Source: Indolivaga capnocytophagoides DSM 22835 | GTDB lineage: Bacteria; Bacteroidota; Bacteroidia; Bacteroidales; Dysgonomonadaceae | Assembly: GCF_000426485.1 (NCBI RefSeq) | Contig: NZ_AUFL01000014.1 | Span: 62,001-126,000 of the forward strand | Direction of reading: 5' to 3' | DNA length: 64,000 bases | Shown: piece after piece, positions 27,661 through 37,800 of the stretch | How positions within the stretch are numbered: position 1 is the stretch's first letter | How the letters are laid out: each line of letters begins with the position of its first letter | Made by a program: the position numbers and the translations under genes | The notes under the pieces: model-generated | Told to the model about the DNA's origin: nothing | The model's input: the letters and a program-made list of their open reading frames with translations, nothing else | Databases searched by the model: none

Positions 27661-29754
27661 TTAGTTATTATTGATATTCTGATATAATTCCAGCACTTGA
27701 TTTTCACTTAGTGGTATATCGTACATAGATAAGGAATGCAATGCTCCCCGAAAAGGATGCTCCCCATCGAATTTCATTCCTAATGTCAGCTTTTCGGAAC
27801 TGCCTACACGAAGATAAATATCTTTACTCTTGACAAGGTGCCCGTTTAGGTATATTTTCTCCAAATATCCGTCAAAAGTCACTACAATGTGGTTCCATGT
27901 ATTTACGGTCGGGAGCGAAGACAACCCCATATCTTCGTACCAACCGTAATGCATGGTTATACCACTGCGGGGACTTGTCCCATATCCCAGAATTATCTTT
28001 GACAGTTCGTTATAAGATTCGTTTACATCTATAATACATTCGTTTTCGTTGGGTGTCGATTGTGCCAATACCCAAGCCGAAAAAGAGTAAGGGGCATTGC
28101 CTTTTATGGTAGTCGGCAATCCGAAATCAGATTCAAACTTCTGAGTTCCGTTAAATACGAAAGCCTTTCTCCCTTCAATGTCCTTAATCTGAACGGCTGT
28201 TCCTACAGCATTGAAGCCTCGGGATGGTGTTTTCAGATCAGCGATCCGGCCTGCTACTGATCCACTTTGATAATTATCGGCATTTATTTCAAACAGAAGT
28301 CCCGAGGGATCAGCAGCAGCAACCGAAGCTTGTTTGTTGAACGGTTGTTCATTTGCCGGAAATGGATCATTCCCTTCCGAGAATACCTTTATATTCCATA
28401 AGGCAGGGAATAACCCGTTTCTTTCGTTACCTGTAATAGTTAACCGGATGTATCTGGCTTGAGCATTACCGCGATCAATCATCGGGCTGCCCGCCAATGT
28501 GTTGTCTTGTTTATCCGAAAATAATATCCAGTCATGGCCATTGGTTGAAACTTCTATCAGATACTGATAAAAAGATGTCGGATGTTCGAATTGTGTCCAT
28601 ACACGTTTGATTGGTAGATTCTTCCCTAAATCGATTTGTATCCACTCTTTTCCTCTGGAGTTAGCTGCCCTCCAAAGTGTAGCATTATTATTGTCATTGG
28701 CATATTCGGGTCTGAAATTCTCGTTGTAATAAGAAGAGGCGGTAATCTTTTTCCCGAAGGCAATATCTTTATACGGATTGCTGTCTTTCTGTAAGTAACC
28801 CAGTCCTTTGTGAGTAGGGGTTATTTTTACAATACGACCGTCTTTGTCGAATATGAGTTTATCTATAGCCACCTGACGGAAAAATCCACGTGTCGATTGA
28901 GGTATATTGTGCCTGTGATAAACTATATAATAATCATCTCCTTCCTTTAGTATACTGTGATGACCGGGTCCATGTATGGTACTATCCTGTGACGTTTCGA
29001 GAATTGGGTTGTTGTCTCCGAATTCAAAAGGTCCCATAGGTCCTACTTTGCTTGTGGCATATTGTACCCGGTAAGTATGGTCGTGACACGATCCTGACGA
29101 ATAGGTGAAATAATAGATGCCGTTTCGTTTAAACATATAAGGGGCTTCGAAAAACTCTTTAGCCTGAGTATTCGGAATCAAAGTAGTATCGGTAAAAGTT
29201 TTCATGTCGGCATTGAGTTTACCTACTCCGCAGCCGTGATTTTTATAGATGCCCCATGTTCCCCAATATAGGTAAGTAGAGCCATCGTCATCGATAAAGC
29301 TCTGGGCATCTAGGGTTATTGACATTTTTACATAACGGTCGGGTATCAGAACAGCTTCGTCTGCGCCCAGTATATTAGTCCATGGACCGGTAGGGCTATC
29401 CGAAACCGCACAATATATTTTACAAGCCTGACTATAATAGAAGTAATATCGTCCGTCTGTTCCCAGCATGACATCCGGAGCCCAAACCTGATCGGCTGTC
29501 GGCCAATTCATAGGAGAGATAGTCCAGTTGACAAAATCCTTCGATTTCCATACCTGCGAAGGCCCTACTCCTAAGCCGGTTCCATCGGTTGTGGCATATA
29601 TGTAATATGTATCACCAAACTTTCGGACTGTCGGATCGGCAAAATATCCCGGAAGCACAGGGTTACCTGCTCCTGAGGAGTTGTATTTGACTTCTTGTCC
29701 CCAAGCCTGTAATGTGAAGATAAAAAGCAATATATGAATATAAATATTTTTCAT
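27661..29754 (-). CDS. GH43 glycosidase with F5/8 type C and LamG-like domains
   Basis: A 697-residue secreted multidomain enzyme (signal ending LQAWGQ). The GH43 propeller (about 25-320) has Asp in PGYFADPTV, Asp in SITLDAQSFIDDDG and Glu in EFFEAPYMF, plus HGPGHHSIL. A discoidin domain (about 335-465, KKITASSYYNENFRPEYAND) follows, and then a concanavalin/LamG-like domain (about 490-697). It is likely an alpha-L-arabinofuranosidase that docks on a complex glycan. In an extensin context the terminal alpha-1,3-arabinose on Hyp-Ara4 would be the target. It lies between the peptidase gene and GH127, and the WAGGTCTGAGACCTT palindrome precedes it by 26 nt. Confidence 0.9.
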   Translation of the reverse strand: MKNIYIHILLFIFTLQAWGQEVKYNSSGAGNPVLPGYFADPTVRKFGDTYYIYATTDGTGLGVGPSQVWKSKDFVNWTISPMNWPTADQVWAPDVMLGTDGRYYFYYSQACKIYCAVSDSPTGPWTNILGADEAVLIPDRYVKMSITLDAQSFIDDDGSTYLYWGTWGIYKNHGCGVGKLNADMKTFTDTTLIPNTQAKEFFEAPYMFKRNGIYYFTYSSGSCHDHTYRVQYATSKVGPMGPFEFGDNNPILETSQDSTIHGPGHHSILKEGDDYYIVYHRHNIPQSTRGFFRQVAIDKLIFDKDGRIVKITPTHKGLGYLQKDSNPYKDIAFGKKITASSYYNENFRPEYANDNNNATLWRAANSRGKEWIQIDLGKNLPIKRVWTQFEHPTSFYQYLIEVSTNGHDWILFSDKQDNTLAGSPMIDRGNAQARYIRLTITGNERNGLFPALWNIKVFSEGNDPFPANEQPFNKQASVAAADPSGLLFEINADNYQSGSVAGRIADLKTPSRGFNAVGTAVQIKDIEGRKAFVFNGTQKFESDFGLPTTIKGNAPYSFSAWVLAQSTPNENECIIDVNESYNELSKIILGYGTSPRSGITMHYGWYEDMGLSSLPTVNTWNHIVVTFDGYLEKIYLNGHLVKSKDIYLRVGSSEKLTLGMKFDGEHPFRGALHSLSMYDIPLSENQVLELYQNINNN

Positions 29755-29780
29755 AGGCTGGCTTATTTTTCAAACGATTT

Positions 29781-29795
29781 AAGGTCTCAGACCTT
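29781..29795 (-). repeat. Palindromic leader motif copy 1 (before GH43)
   Basis: Coding-strand AAGGTCTGAGACCTT, a perfect 7-bp palindrome around a central base, 26 nt before the GH43 ATG within the intercistronic gap. It is preceded by an A-tract and followed by AAA. It belongs to an eight-copy family in this window. Confidence 0.7.
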
Positions 29796-29865
29796 TTTAT
29801 TATCTATCCAAGTATAACACTGATTGATAGTTATGACTTTAAAATGTAACATTAGATACTTACGG

Positions 29866-30678
29866 TTACTTATTACATATATCCAACTTTATATTTTCAG
29901 GAAAATACTGCAACAGAAGATTATAGATATCCGGATCATATTCTTTCAGTTTTTTTGCAGTATTGATAGAATTGTGTACTCCATTAGGCTCGGTCGAATA
30001 TCTATTGCAGTTGAAAAACGATTGTACAGCTTCTGCAAAATATTCATACTTATTGCTGAGGGCATATGTGTTTTCCCATAATCCTTTTGCCTTTGCTTTT
30101 TCCATAAGAGCTTCCAATTCTGTGTCGAAATCGGGTTTTACTCCGATGATACCAACAGTATGTACAATGTGGGCAAACTCGTGTACCATTATACTTTCTC
30201 CTTCGTATCTGTCTCCGGGCATGCACATAACGTTTTCTTCGCCGAAGCTTGCGCTGTAGTCATCTTCGGGAGCACCGCCGAAACCTCTTGCCCGTTTGTT
30301 CCAGTAGGCAGTACTGTCGGGGGTACATATTTTTGCATATTCGGGCAGATCACAGACTTCTTCCGTTGCACCTATTATCATTACACGACAGCCTTTGGAT
30401 ACCATGTAGTCTTTTACATCCGGACGCTTCGACAGCATTTGTAGAATAACGGTTCGTGTTCGTTCTAATGCTTCATCGCAGACTTTATCGGATGATACAA
30501 CAGGTAAGCCTTCGGCATTGAGATATTTTTTATAGAAAGGGGCTAATCCCAAAGAATCCGGAACAGTCGATACTTTTTCGGAAGCAGCAGATGCCTGCTG
30601 TTCTTTTTTATTCGAACAGCAGACAAAAGCCAACATTGAAATAAGTAATATTGAGTTTAATAAAAGTGGTTTAATCAT
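29866..30678 (-). CDS. Lipoprotein zinc metallopeptidase-like protein (HEFAH), unassigned family
   Basis: A 270-residue lipoprotein (lipobox FVCC, then SNKKEQQ). The motif ESIMVHEFAHIVH, near residue 167, is a zincin HExxH. NKYEYFAEAVQSFFN, about 45 residues later, supplies a candidate third-ligand Glu, which fits the gluzincin layout. The segment DVKDYMVSKGCRVMIIG upstream looks like the alpha/beta lead-in of anthrax lethal-factor-like peptidases; this is only a resemblance. The gene is embedded between two glycosidase genes of one operon, 26 nt after the GH127 stop. A secreted peptidase here suggests a glycoprotein substrate. An inactive or structural role is possible, and I cannot name the family with confidence. 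Confidence 0.78.
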   Translation of the reverse strand: MIKPLLLNSILLISMLAFVCCSNKKEQQASAASEKVSTVPDSLGLAPFYKKYLNAEGLPVVSSDKVCDEALERTRTVILQMLSKRPDVKDYMVSKGCRVMIIGATEEVCDLPEYAKICTPDSTAYWNKRARGFGGAPEDDYSASFGEENVMCMPGDRYEGESIMVHEFAHIVHTVGIIGVKPDFDTELEALMEKAKAKGLWENTYALSNKYEYFAEAVQSFFNCNRYSTEPNGVHNSINTAKKLKEYDPDIYNLLLQYFPENIKLDICNK

Positions 30679-30704
30679 TTTGTTATATATTTAGAGTCTG
30701 ATCT

Positions 30705-33164
30705 TTATGGATTTACTTTCCATTCTATTACACCTCCCGAATATCCTTTACGTCCTACATCTACGACCTGAGGTCCATTTTCTTCCGCTGCTTTTTCGGT
30801 TTTAGGTCGTTGAAGTTGTACCACCATTTTCAGTTCGGTTGTAGTTACGGGTTCGAAAGAAACTTTGTTGTATTTATCCAATTCCGTTCCATAGGGAGAT
30901 GTATTTTTCACTTCTTTCCATGTATTTCCGGTTTTATATAAAAGTTTCCATGATTCGGGGGCTTTATAAATGACATCGTAGTGATCAAATGCGAGCCAAT
31001 ATACTTCTACACTCGAAATCCGCTCGGGCTTTTTGAATTTATAGCCGATAGACTCTTCTGTTCCCGCCTTCAGCCACCAGTAATGGTATGGAGTGTTTAT
31101 GTCATCGGATGATGTCGGTTCAAACTGATCATTGAAGCCCCATCCGTCTACAGGCATTGCTGCGGATGCTATTGTAGGTTCGGGTTTTACTATTGCGTAT
31201 TCTTTTGTAGCAGGAGTCCATACTACCATCTGTCCTATACCCCGGTTGTTCCATGTAGAGTATGGAATAGCCTTGAATGTAAGAGGCTTTTCTATTAACT
31301 TTCCACTGGCAGAATCTTTTTCTACGGCAAAGGCATTTCCTTCGAGAACTACGACTCCGTTTAACAGGTTCTTTTCGAAGTGAGACTCTATTTTCGAATC
31401 ACGCGGAATAACTATATCAAAAATATAATCGCGTTTCTGGTCTATACTTTCCAGCGCATACAGTATCGGTCCCTTTTCCATGGCAAGCAAACCTTTGTCG
31501 TATCTAACCTGCGGATTTGCTTCTACCCTGCGGACGGGCATGTCCATCGTTAAAGTTACCTTATCTCCTTTTTTCCATTCACGTTCTATAACCCAGTAAC
31601 CGGCACGTGTATGTTTTTTTGTTTCGCTTCCGTTTACAAGCACTTTTACCTGAGGGTTCGATCCGTCTACATAAGCATATAGATCAGAAGGTACAGGCTT
31701 ATTCTTAGCCCAACCCGGAATGCGTACCAAGAGTGTGAATTTATCATTTTTATTGGGCGTCACATCTATTTCTACATCTCCATTCCAAGGGTATTGTGTT
31801 TTTTGTACTAACTCAACTTCGGTATCTCCTACTTTCAATTTGGAATTCCCTCCCACGAATAAGTTTACATATACGTCTTTTTTGTCGATGGCATATACAT
31901 ATCCCGGAACCGATGCCATAAAACGGGTTACGTTACCGGGGCAGCATGCACATCCGAACCATTGTTGACGGGCATGTCCTCCGGGGGTACCCATCGGGTT
32001 ATCGTAAAAGAACTTGTCGCCGCTGAGTGATACTCCGGCTATCAGTCCATTGTATAGGGTGCGTTCCAGTACATCTATGTATTTGGAGTCTCCTGTTGCG
32101 AGGAACATGCGTTGATTCCAATATACATTGGCGATAGAAGCACATGTTTCACAATAGTTATTGAAGTTATTCAATTCATAATTGGGGCCGAAACCTTCTC
32201 CCTGCGGACGGGAACCGATACCTCCGTTCAGATATAGCTTTTTACTTGCCATGTTTTCCCATACACGATTGACTGCATCGAATAGTTTTTTGTCGTGCTG
32301 TAATGATGCTACATCCGTCACCCCAGAGAACAGATAACCTGCACGGACGGCATGACCTACGATCTCATCCTGATCTATGATCGGTTTGTGATCCTGGCTA
32401 TAAGGACTTAGTTTGTGTCCGTCTGTACCTCGCCCGGTTTCGTCTACAAAGTAGCGAGCCATCTTCAGGTATTTCTCATCATCGGTTACATTATACAGTT
32501 TAGCCAAAGCCATTTCGATAATTGGGTGACCCGAGGGGACATGTTTCTGACCTTCGTTGGGACCGAAAACCTGACATACTAAGTCTGCATTTTTGATTGC
32601 TACATTCAACAATGTTTTTTTTCCGGTAGCTTTGTAATGTGCTACGGCCGCTTCATATAAGTGACCGCTGTTGTACAATTCGTGGCTGTTGATCTTTTCC
32701 CAGCGCGAACTTCCCCACCAGCCTGATAAACGGGTACATTTATTGGTTACGCAGGTTGTAAGGTATCCGTCGGGTTCTTGAGCCGCTGCAATTAAGGTTA
32801 TTACACTATCGAGGTATGCATCCAGTTTGGGGTCGTATTTGACAGCCAAAGAATAAGATGCTCCTTCGATGATCTTATAAGGATCGGTGTCATCGAATGA
32901 AAAATCACCTTTGTGTTCGCCTTTGATAAGTCCTCCCGCCAGAGCGAAATTATCGAAACGTCCATTTATTTCGCATTGATGAAATGCCGAGGGAATTGAA
33001 ACTGTTCGGTTGATTTCCATGCGAGGCAGCCAGAAGTCATCCGTAAAATGAACATCCGTAAAAGGTACTTCCTTTATTTCACCCAATTGTACTTTCGATT
33101 TTTCTTCTGTTGCACCACAGCTTATCAAGGTTAAAGTTAATAGGATTGTCGCTAATCTTTTCAT
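30705..33164 (-). CDS. GH127 beta-L-arabinofuranosidase-family lipoprotein (second copy)
   Basis: An 819-residue lipoprotein (lipobox LISC, then GATEEK). It has the same GH127 architecture as the downstream copy: EVPFTDVHFTDDFWLPR start, Glu/Cys in NYCETCASI, the Cys pair in FGCACCPGN, and IPYSTWNNRGIGQMVVW near the end of the barrel. It also has a C-terminal discoidin-like domain ending GGVIEWKVNP. The two copies clearly differ in sequence, so they probably divide labour (for example different linkage positions) rather than being a recent duplication. The leader holds the WAGGTCTGAGACCTT palindrome 17 nt before the ATG, and the intercistronic gap after SusD is rich in hairpins. Confidence 0.93.
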   Translation of the reverse strand: MKRLATILLTLTLISCGATEEKSKVQLGEIKEVPFTDVHFTDDFWLPRMEINRTVSIPSAFHQCEINGRFDNFALAGGLIKGEHKGDFSFDDTDPYKIIEGASYSLAVKYDPKLDAYLDSVITLIAAAQEPDGYLTTCVTNKCTRLSGWWGSSRWEKINSHELYNSGHLYEAAVAHYKATGKKTLLNVAIKNADLVCQVFGPNEGQKHVPSGHPIIEMALAKLYNVTDDEKYLKMARYFVDETGRGTDGHKLSPYSQDHKPIIDQDEIVGHAVRAGYLFSGVTDVASLQHDKKLFDAVNRVWENMASKKLYLNGGIGSRPQGEGFGPNYELNNFNNYCETCASIANVYWNQRMFLATGDSKYIDVLERTLYNGLIAGVSLSGDKFFYDNPMGTPGGHARQQWFGCACCPGNVTRFMASVPGYVYAIDKKDVYVNLFVGGNSKLKVGDTEVELVQKTQYPWNGDVEIDVTPNKNDKFTLLVRIPGWAKNKPVPSDLYAYVDGSNPQVKVLVNGSETKKHTRAGYWVIEREWKKGDKVTLTMDMPVRRVEANPQVRYDKGLLAMEKGPILYALESIDQKRDYIFDIVIPRDSKIESHFEKNLLNGVVVLEGNAFAVEKDSASGKLIEKPLTFKAIPYSTWNNRGIGQMVVWTPATKEYAIVKPEPTIASAAMPVDGWGFNDQFEPTSSDDINTPYHYWWLKAGTEESIGYKFKKPERISSVEVYWLAFDHYDVIYKAPESWKLLYKTGNTWKEVKNTSPYGTELDKYNKVSFEPVTTTELKMVVQLQRPKTEKAAEENGPQVVDVGRKGYSGGVIEWKVNP

Positions 33165-33181
33165 CTCTCTGTGTTTATATT

Positions 33182-33196
33182 AAGGTCTCAGACCTA
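33182..33196 (-). repeat. Palindromic leader motif copy 2 (before GH127)
   Basis: Coding-strand TAGGTCTGAGACCTT, 17 nt before the GH127 ATG. Two further small hairpins flank it at 33197-33219 (TTGTTAC/GTAACAA) and 33219-33237 (AGCTTC/GAAGCT). Confidence 0.7.
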
Positions 33197-33284
33197 TTGT
33201 TACTGACCGTGTGTAACAAGCTTCGGTATTGGAAGCTAACCGTTACTTAATTATTCAGGGTCTATACTTGCTTTTTATTTTGAG

Positions 33285-33313
33285 CAATGGTAAGAATACT
33301 ACTCTTACCATTG
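33285..33313 (-). terminator. Hairpin after susD, possible attenuator
   Basis: A perfect 11-bp stem, CAATGGTAAGA (33285-33295) with TCTTACCATTG (33303-33313), starting 14 nt after the SusD stop. It lacks a T-run on the minus side. It probably acts as an mRNA-stabilising or partial-termination structure, leaving the susC-susD message more abundant than the enzyme genes. Confidence 0.55.
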
Positions 33314-33327
33314 CATTTGGTTATTAT

Positions 33328-34782
33328 TCATGGAGTAAATACCGGATCCGTTGTAGGATTGGGGTTCTGTACCATATCAGAGTTATTAATGACTTCTTTT
33401 TCGGGTATCATCATTATTAACTTATTCGAATTCGCAGGAACGGATACATCATAGTAAAAACCCATTTCTTTAGTTTTAGTTACTGACTTCTGTAATCTCA
33501 TCACATCGAAGTAATCAAGACCTTCTCCCCACATTTCTTTTCGTCTTTCGAGAAGAATTTCATCTATCAATGCATCTTTTGCAGTCACAGTTGAAACTTT
33601 GGCTCCTCTTTCTTTTTGGAGCTTGTTTAGTACTTGCAGGGCAGTTCCTGTATCGTTTTGTCTTGCAGCAGCTTCTGCTTCTACTAAATACATTTCTGCA
33701 GCACGCATATCAAACAGATCTCCGTATGGACCAGAATCTTTGAGTTCCCGAAATTTTGTTGATGCATATTTATCGCTGTAGAGGGGATTGACAATCGTTA
33801 AATTTCGAGGGTCGTCTTTCATTATTCCTTCCACAAAATGTTTTACAGGAATAAATAATTCGGCCTGCCATGGAGAATTGTTCTGCCCGAAGTCATACCA
33901 GCACGCATGAGAATCGTACCACCAATAATCCTGACTAGTTTGTATATACCCAACTACCCATTCTTTATTAACAGTCGAGAATCCGGCTTTATATTCATCC
34001 ATCGACATCAGCGAATATGATGTTGTTATATAATGGGCGTATTTTTCGGCATTAGCCCAATCGTTCATGGTCAGATAAACATTTGCCAAGAGAAAACGTA
34101 CAACGTCTATGTTATAATAATCCTTTGTCGGGCGTGTATATTTTGTCAATAAAGTTTCTGCTTCGGTCAAGTCGTCTACAATTTGTTTATATACTTCGGC
34201 AACAGTCGCCCGGGCTTTAGGAGTAAGAGTCGGTTCCAGATAGACCGGTACTCCCGGTTTATCTTTAGCAATAATGTAAGTATGCTGATAAAAACGCACC
34301 AGATTGAAATAGCATCGAGAGCGTATTGCCAAAGCTTGTCCTTTGATCTCATCCTTAGCATCCAGATCTCCGCTTACATTGTCAATATTTGCTAATACAA
34401 TATTTGCATTGCTTATTATCTTATACATGGCATTCCACATATTGATAGGGATGGGTTGTGTAGCATCGTAACGTTGCATGCTAAAGGTAGTAAAATACCA
34501 GAAATCTCCCACCTGTTCATCATTAATCATAATGTCTATACCTGTAGTTGTGGATAATGCCATAATTCCTTCCGGACTGTACACATTAGGACCATAACCA
34601 GCTCCATCTCGCATAAGTCTGTATGTTCCTAATAATTCGGATCTTAATCCGGCGACACTGGTTATGATTTGCGAATCAGACAATGATCCTGTAGGGGATG
34701 TATTCAGAAAATCATCGCATCCTGACATAGTCAGTAATGTAGATCCTAACAGGAAAGTGTATAATATATTTCTAATTTTCAT
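33328..34782 (-). CDS. SusD/RagB-family surface glycan-binding lipoprotein
   Basis: A 484-residue outer-membrane lipoprotein (lipobox TMSGC, then DDFLNTSPTG, the usual SusD start). The helical SusD_RagB fold is supported by AIRSRCYFNLVRFY (TPR region) and the C-terminal EILLERRKEMWGEGLDYFDVMRL. It forms the lid of the SusC barrel and captures oligosaccharides or glycopeptides for import. It is shorter than many SusD proteins but within range. It lies directly after susC; the leader motif overlaps the susC stop codon. Confidence 0.95.
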   Translation of the reverse strand: MKIRNILYTFLLGSTLLTMSGCDDFLNTSPTGSLSDSQIITSVAGLRSELLGTYRLMRDGAGYGPNVYSPEGIMALSTTTGIDIMINDEQVGDFWYFTTFSMQRYDATQPIPINMWNAMYKIISNANIVLANIDNVSGDLDAKDEIKGQALAIRSRCYFNLVRFYQHTYIIAKDKPGVPVYLEPTLTPKARATVAEVYKQIVDDLTEAETLLTKYTRPTKDYYNIDVVRFLLANVYLTMNDWANAEKYAHYITTSYSLMSMDEYKAGFSTVNKEWVVGYIQTSQDYWWYDSHACWYDFGQNNSPWQAELFIPVKHFVEGIMKDDPRNLTIVNPLYSDKYASTKFRELKDSGPYGDLFDMRAAEMYLVEAEAAARQNDTGTALQVLNKLQKERGAKVSTVTAKDALIDEILLERRKEMWGEGLDYFDVMRLQKSVTKTKEMGFYYDVSVPANSNKLIMMIPEKEVINNSDMVQNPNPTTDPVFTP

Positions 34783-34811
34783 TGTATTACTTTTTTTGGT
34801 TGAGTAACAAA

Positions 34812-34826
34812 AAGGCCTGAGACCTT
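34812..34826 (+). repeat. Palindromic leader motif copy 3 (between susC and susD)
   Basis: Plus-strand AAGGCCTGAGACCTT with a preceding CAAA tract. It overlaps the susC stop codon and lies 29 nt before the susD ATG. Judged by the central base and A-tract, it is the only leader copy in reverse orientation to the gene it precedes. Confidence 0.65.
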
Positions 34827-37800
34827 AGAATTGAATATTTAGACCAAAGCTGTAAGTCTTTAAGGCAGGAACACCTGATTCTCCATCTATGACACCTCCT
34901 GCCACATTGGTTGCATTGAAGTTTTCGGGGTCTGTTCCATGATTTTTCAATTTGCCGAAAGTCAGCAAATTATCTCCTTTTACATAGAATCTTAAAGAGC
35001 CGATACCCAGTTTTTTGACCAGATCACGCGGAATCGAATAACCTAATACTATATTACGCAGTCTGGCAAAGTTGTTTTTGAAGATAAACTTGTCACTGTA
35101 ACGTGCATATGAGCTGGCATCGAAGCATCGGTAAGTGTATATTTTTGCAACATCTGTAACATCACCCGGTTTCTGCCAGCGGTTATCGAGATAATCGTAA
35201 GCTGCGAAATTTTCTCTTAAGACTGTGCTTTCTGCATAGTTATAATCGTATACTACGCCGCCAAGACTGTAATAAAGCATAACTGACAGGTCGAAATCTT
35301 TGTAACGGAAGTTATTGGTAATACTGCCATAAACATCCGGCAGAGTAGATCCGGCTTTGATACGTTGTTCTGCTACATTGACTTCGCTGTAATTTTCGGT
35401 CTTTTCTTTTCCTGTAATTTTACCGGTTTCATCGAATGTATATTTATACCATCTGTTACGTCCGTTTTCGGGATTGACATCAGCCCATACCGGAGCATAC
35501 AGATCGTAACGTGATGCCCCCTCTTTCCATTTGAATACACCTACACCTACATTAAACGTTTCTTCTTTAGAAGGCAAACGGGTTATTTCATTCTTGTAGT
35601 GAGTTGCATTCAGTCCGATATTCCAATCGAAATCTTTTGTCTTGATAGCATTGTAATTCAGTTCGATCTCCCATCCTGTATTTTTTATGTCTCCGATATT
35701 TTCCATAATCGAAGACATTCCCAATGATGGAGCCAGAGGACGGGATAGCAATAAATCTTTCGACTTGCGGCTGAATACTTCGAATGTACCATTCACCTTA
35801 TTATTAAATATCGAGAAATCAAGGCCTAAATTAGCCTGTACGTTCGTTTCCCATTTGATGTTCTTGTTCGACAATTGGGATTGTACAACTCCGAATTTTC
35901 CTCCATAGCTGCTTGTTTCGAATAATCCCAGATAAGGATAATATCCGACATTATCATTTCCTACTTCTCCATAGCTGGCTTTGATTTTTAGATTGTCCAA
36001 CCACGATTTTGTACTTTTCATAAACGATTCCTCAGTAATACGCCATGATGCCCCTACCGAGTAGAATGTCCCCCAGCGGTTATCGGAAGCGAATCGTGAG
36101 GAGCCGTCGGTACGAATGCTGCCTGATATATAATAGCGGTTTTTAAAATCGTAATTAATACGGGAGAAAAAGCTCGCCAGAGCATAATTGTCGGTACCCG
36201 ACCATGCTGTAGGATCTTCTTCGGCGGTAGATATTTCTGTAAATATCGGAAGGTTTAGACCTTTACGGTATGCCCCGAATCCATTTGTTGTATATTTATA
36301 AGCTTCCTGTCCAAGCATTACATTGAGATGGTGGTCGTTACCTAACACTTTGTCATATACCAGAACATTGTTTATGGTATGTGACGTATTACGGTAAGCT
36401 GCACGAGTTACAGAACCTTCTGCCGGAATGAGAGTTCCTTCTCGTTCGGGGCTTCTCCAGTTATTATTGTATACATTCTGCAACTGGAAAGAATAGGTTG
36501 TTTTTAAAGTCAGTTCGGGAAGAATCGTAAATGTAAGAGCCGAAACGGTCTGAACATTGTCGTTCCAATTTTTGACCCTTTCGTTCAATGCTCCGTAAGG
36601 GCTCCATTTTGGCCACCAGGCACGTCCGTTGTTCCATCCTTCATCCAGTACTTTTCCTCCGGTATATTCACTTACTGCGTATTGATTGTTCTTATGATCC
36701 CACAGGTATGCTGAATATTCCGACGGATACACTCTGAACACACGTGCCGCAAATCCTCCGTTATAGTTAGTGGATGATGCGAACAGGATGCTGTTATCCA
36801 TAGAGAACCATTTACTGAGCTTTGATGTTAATGCTGCACGTCCGGTAAAACGTTTGAAGTGGTCGGCAATGAAAATACCCTTGTCATCCAGCATAGAGAT
36901 AGACATGAAATAGCTGTTCTTATCGCCTAGCGATCCGCTGATATCTACTCCATAATCTTGTTTCAATTTATTAGAAAATGCCTGGTCGAAAAGGTCTTCT
37001 TCCCAAAGCCGTTTTGCATCGGGCTTGATCTTACCGTCTAATCCGACAGGATTATCCATGTTCCAACCTGATCGATACTGACGTACAGTGCCGTCATTGA
37101 GAGTGACGGGTGAAGTGTTCCAAAATACTTTAGTTACATTATCATAGGCATATTGGCGGGCTTGCTGATCGTTCATACTCATGAAGTCGGTTGCGTCATT
37201 ATATAACCCTTCGAAAGTAAGTTCGTATTGTTTGGCTGCAGAAACTTTCTTTGGAAATTTTACAGCAAAATCGCTTGTAGCCCAGCTTGCCCTTAGGTTT
37301 ATGGTTGTTTTTCCTGATTTACCTTTTTTTGTTGTGATGAGTATTACTCCATTTCCTGCTCTTGATCCGTATAACGATGTCGAAGCAGCATCTTTAAGTA
37401 CTGTGATTGATTCAATATCCGAATAAGAAATTGAATTGAGGGGAATGTCTGACGGCACACCATCTATTACATACAGCGGGCTGCTATTGGCTGTCATAGA
37501 ACCCAATCCGCGAATTACTACAGTACCATCATCACCGGGGCGTCCCGAATTATTTATAACCTGTACTCCTGCGGATAAACCTTGTAGTCCTTGGGTAATA
37601 TTGACGGGTTGTAAAGCCTCCAGTTTTTTATCACTGACGATGGACGCAGAACCTGTAAACGATGATTTCTTTTGCGAGCCGTATGCAGTAACAATAACTT
37701 CATCAAGTTCTTCCGAGTTATCCGTTAGTTCTATTGTCAGAGTTTTTCGACCATTTAATGCAATATCCTGGCTGACATATCCCACATAAGTGATAGAGAG

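Noticed and set aside
30679-30705. AGATCAGACTCT before the metallopeptidase gene, a possible degraded motif
   Set aside because: Arms no longer pair and the match is no better than chance in AT-rich DNA.
36263-36280. GGTTTAGACCTTTACG resembling the leader motif
   Set aside because: It lies deep inside the susC coding sequence and the arms do not match the consensus.
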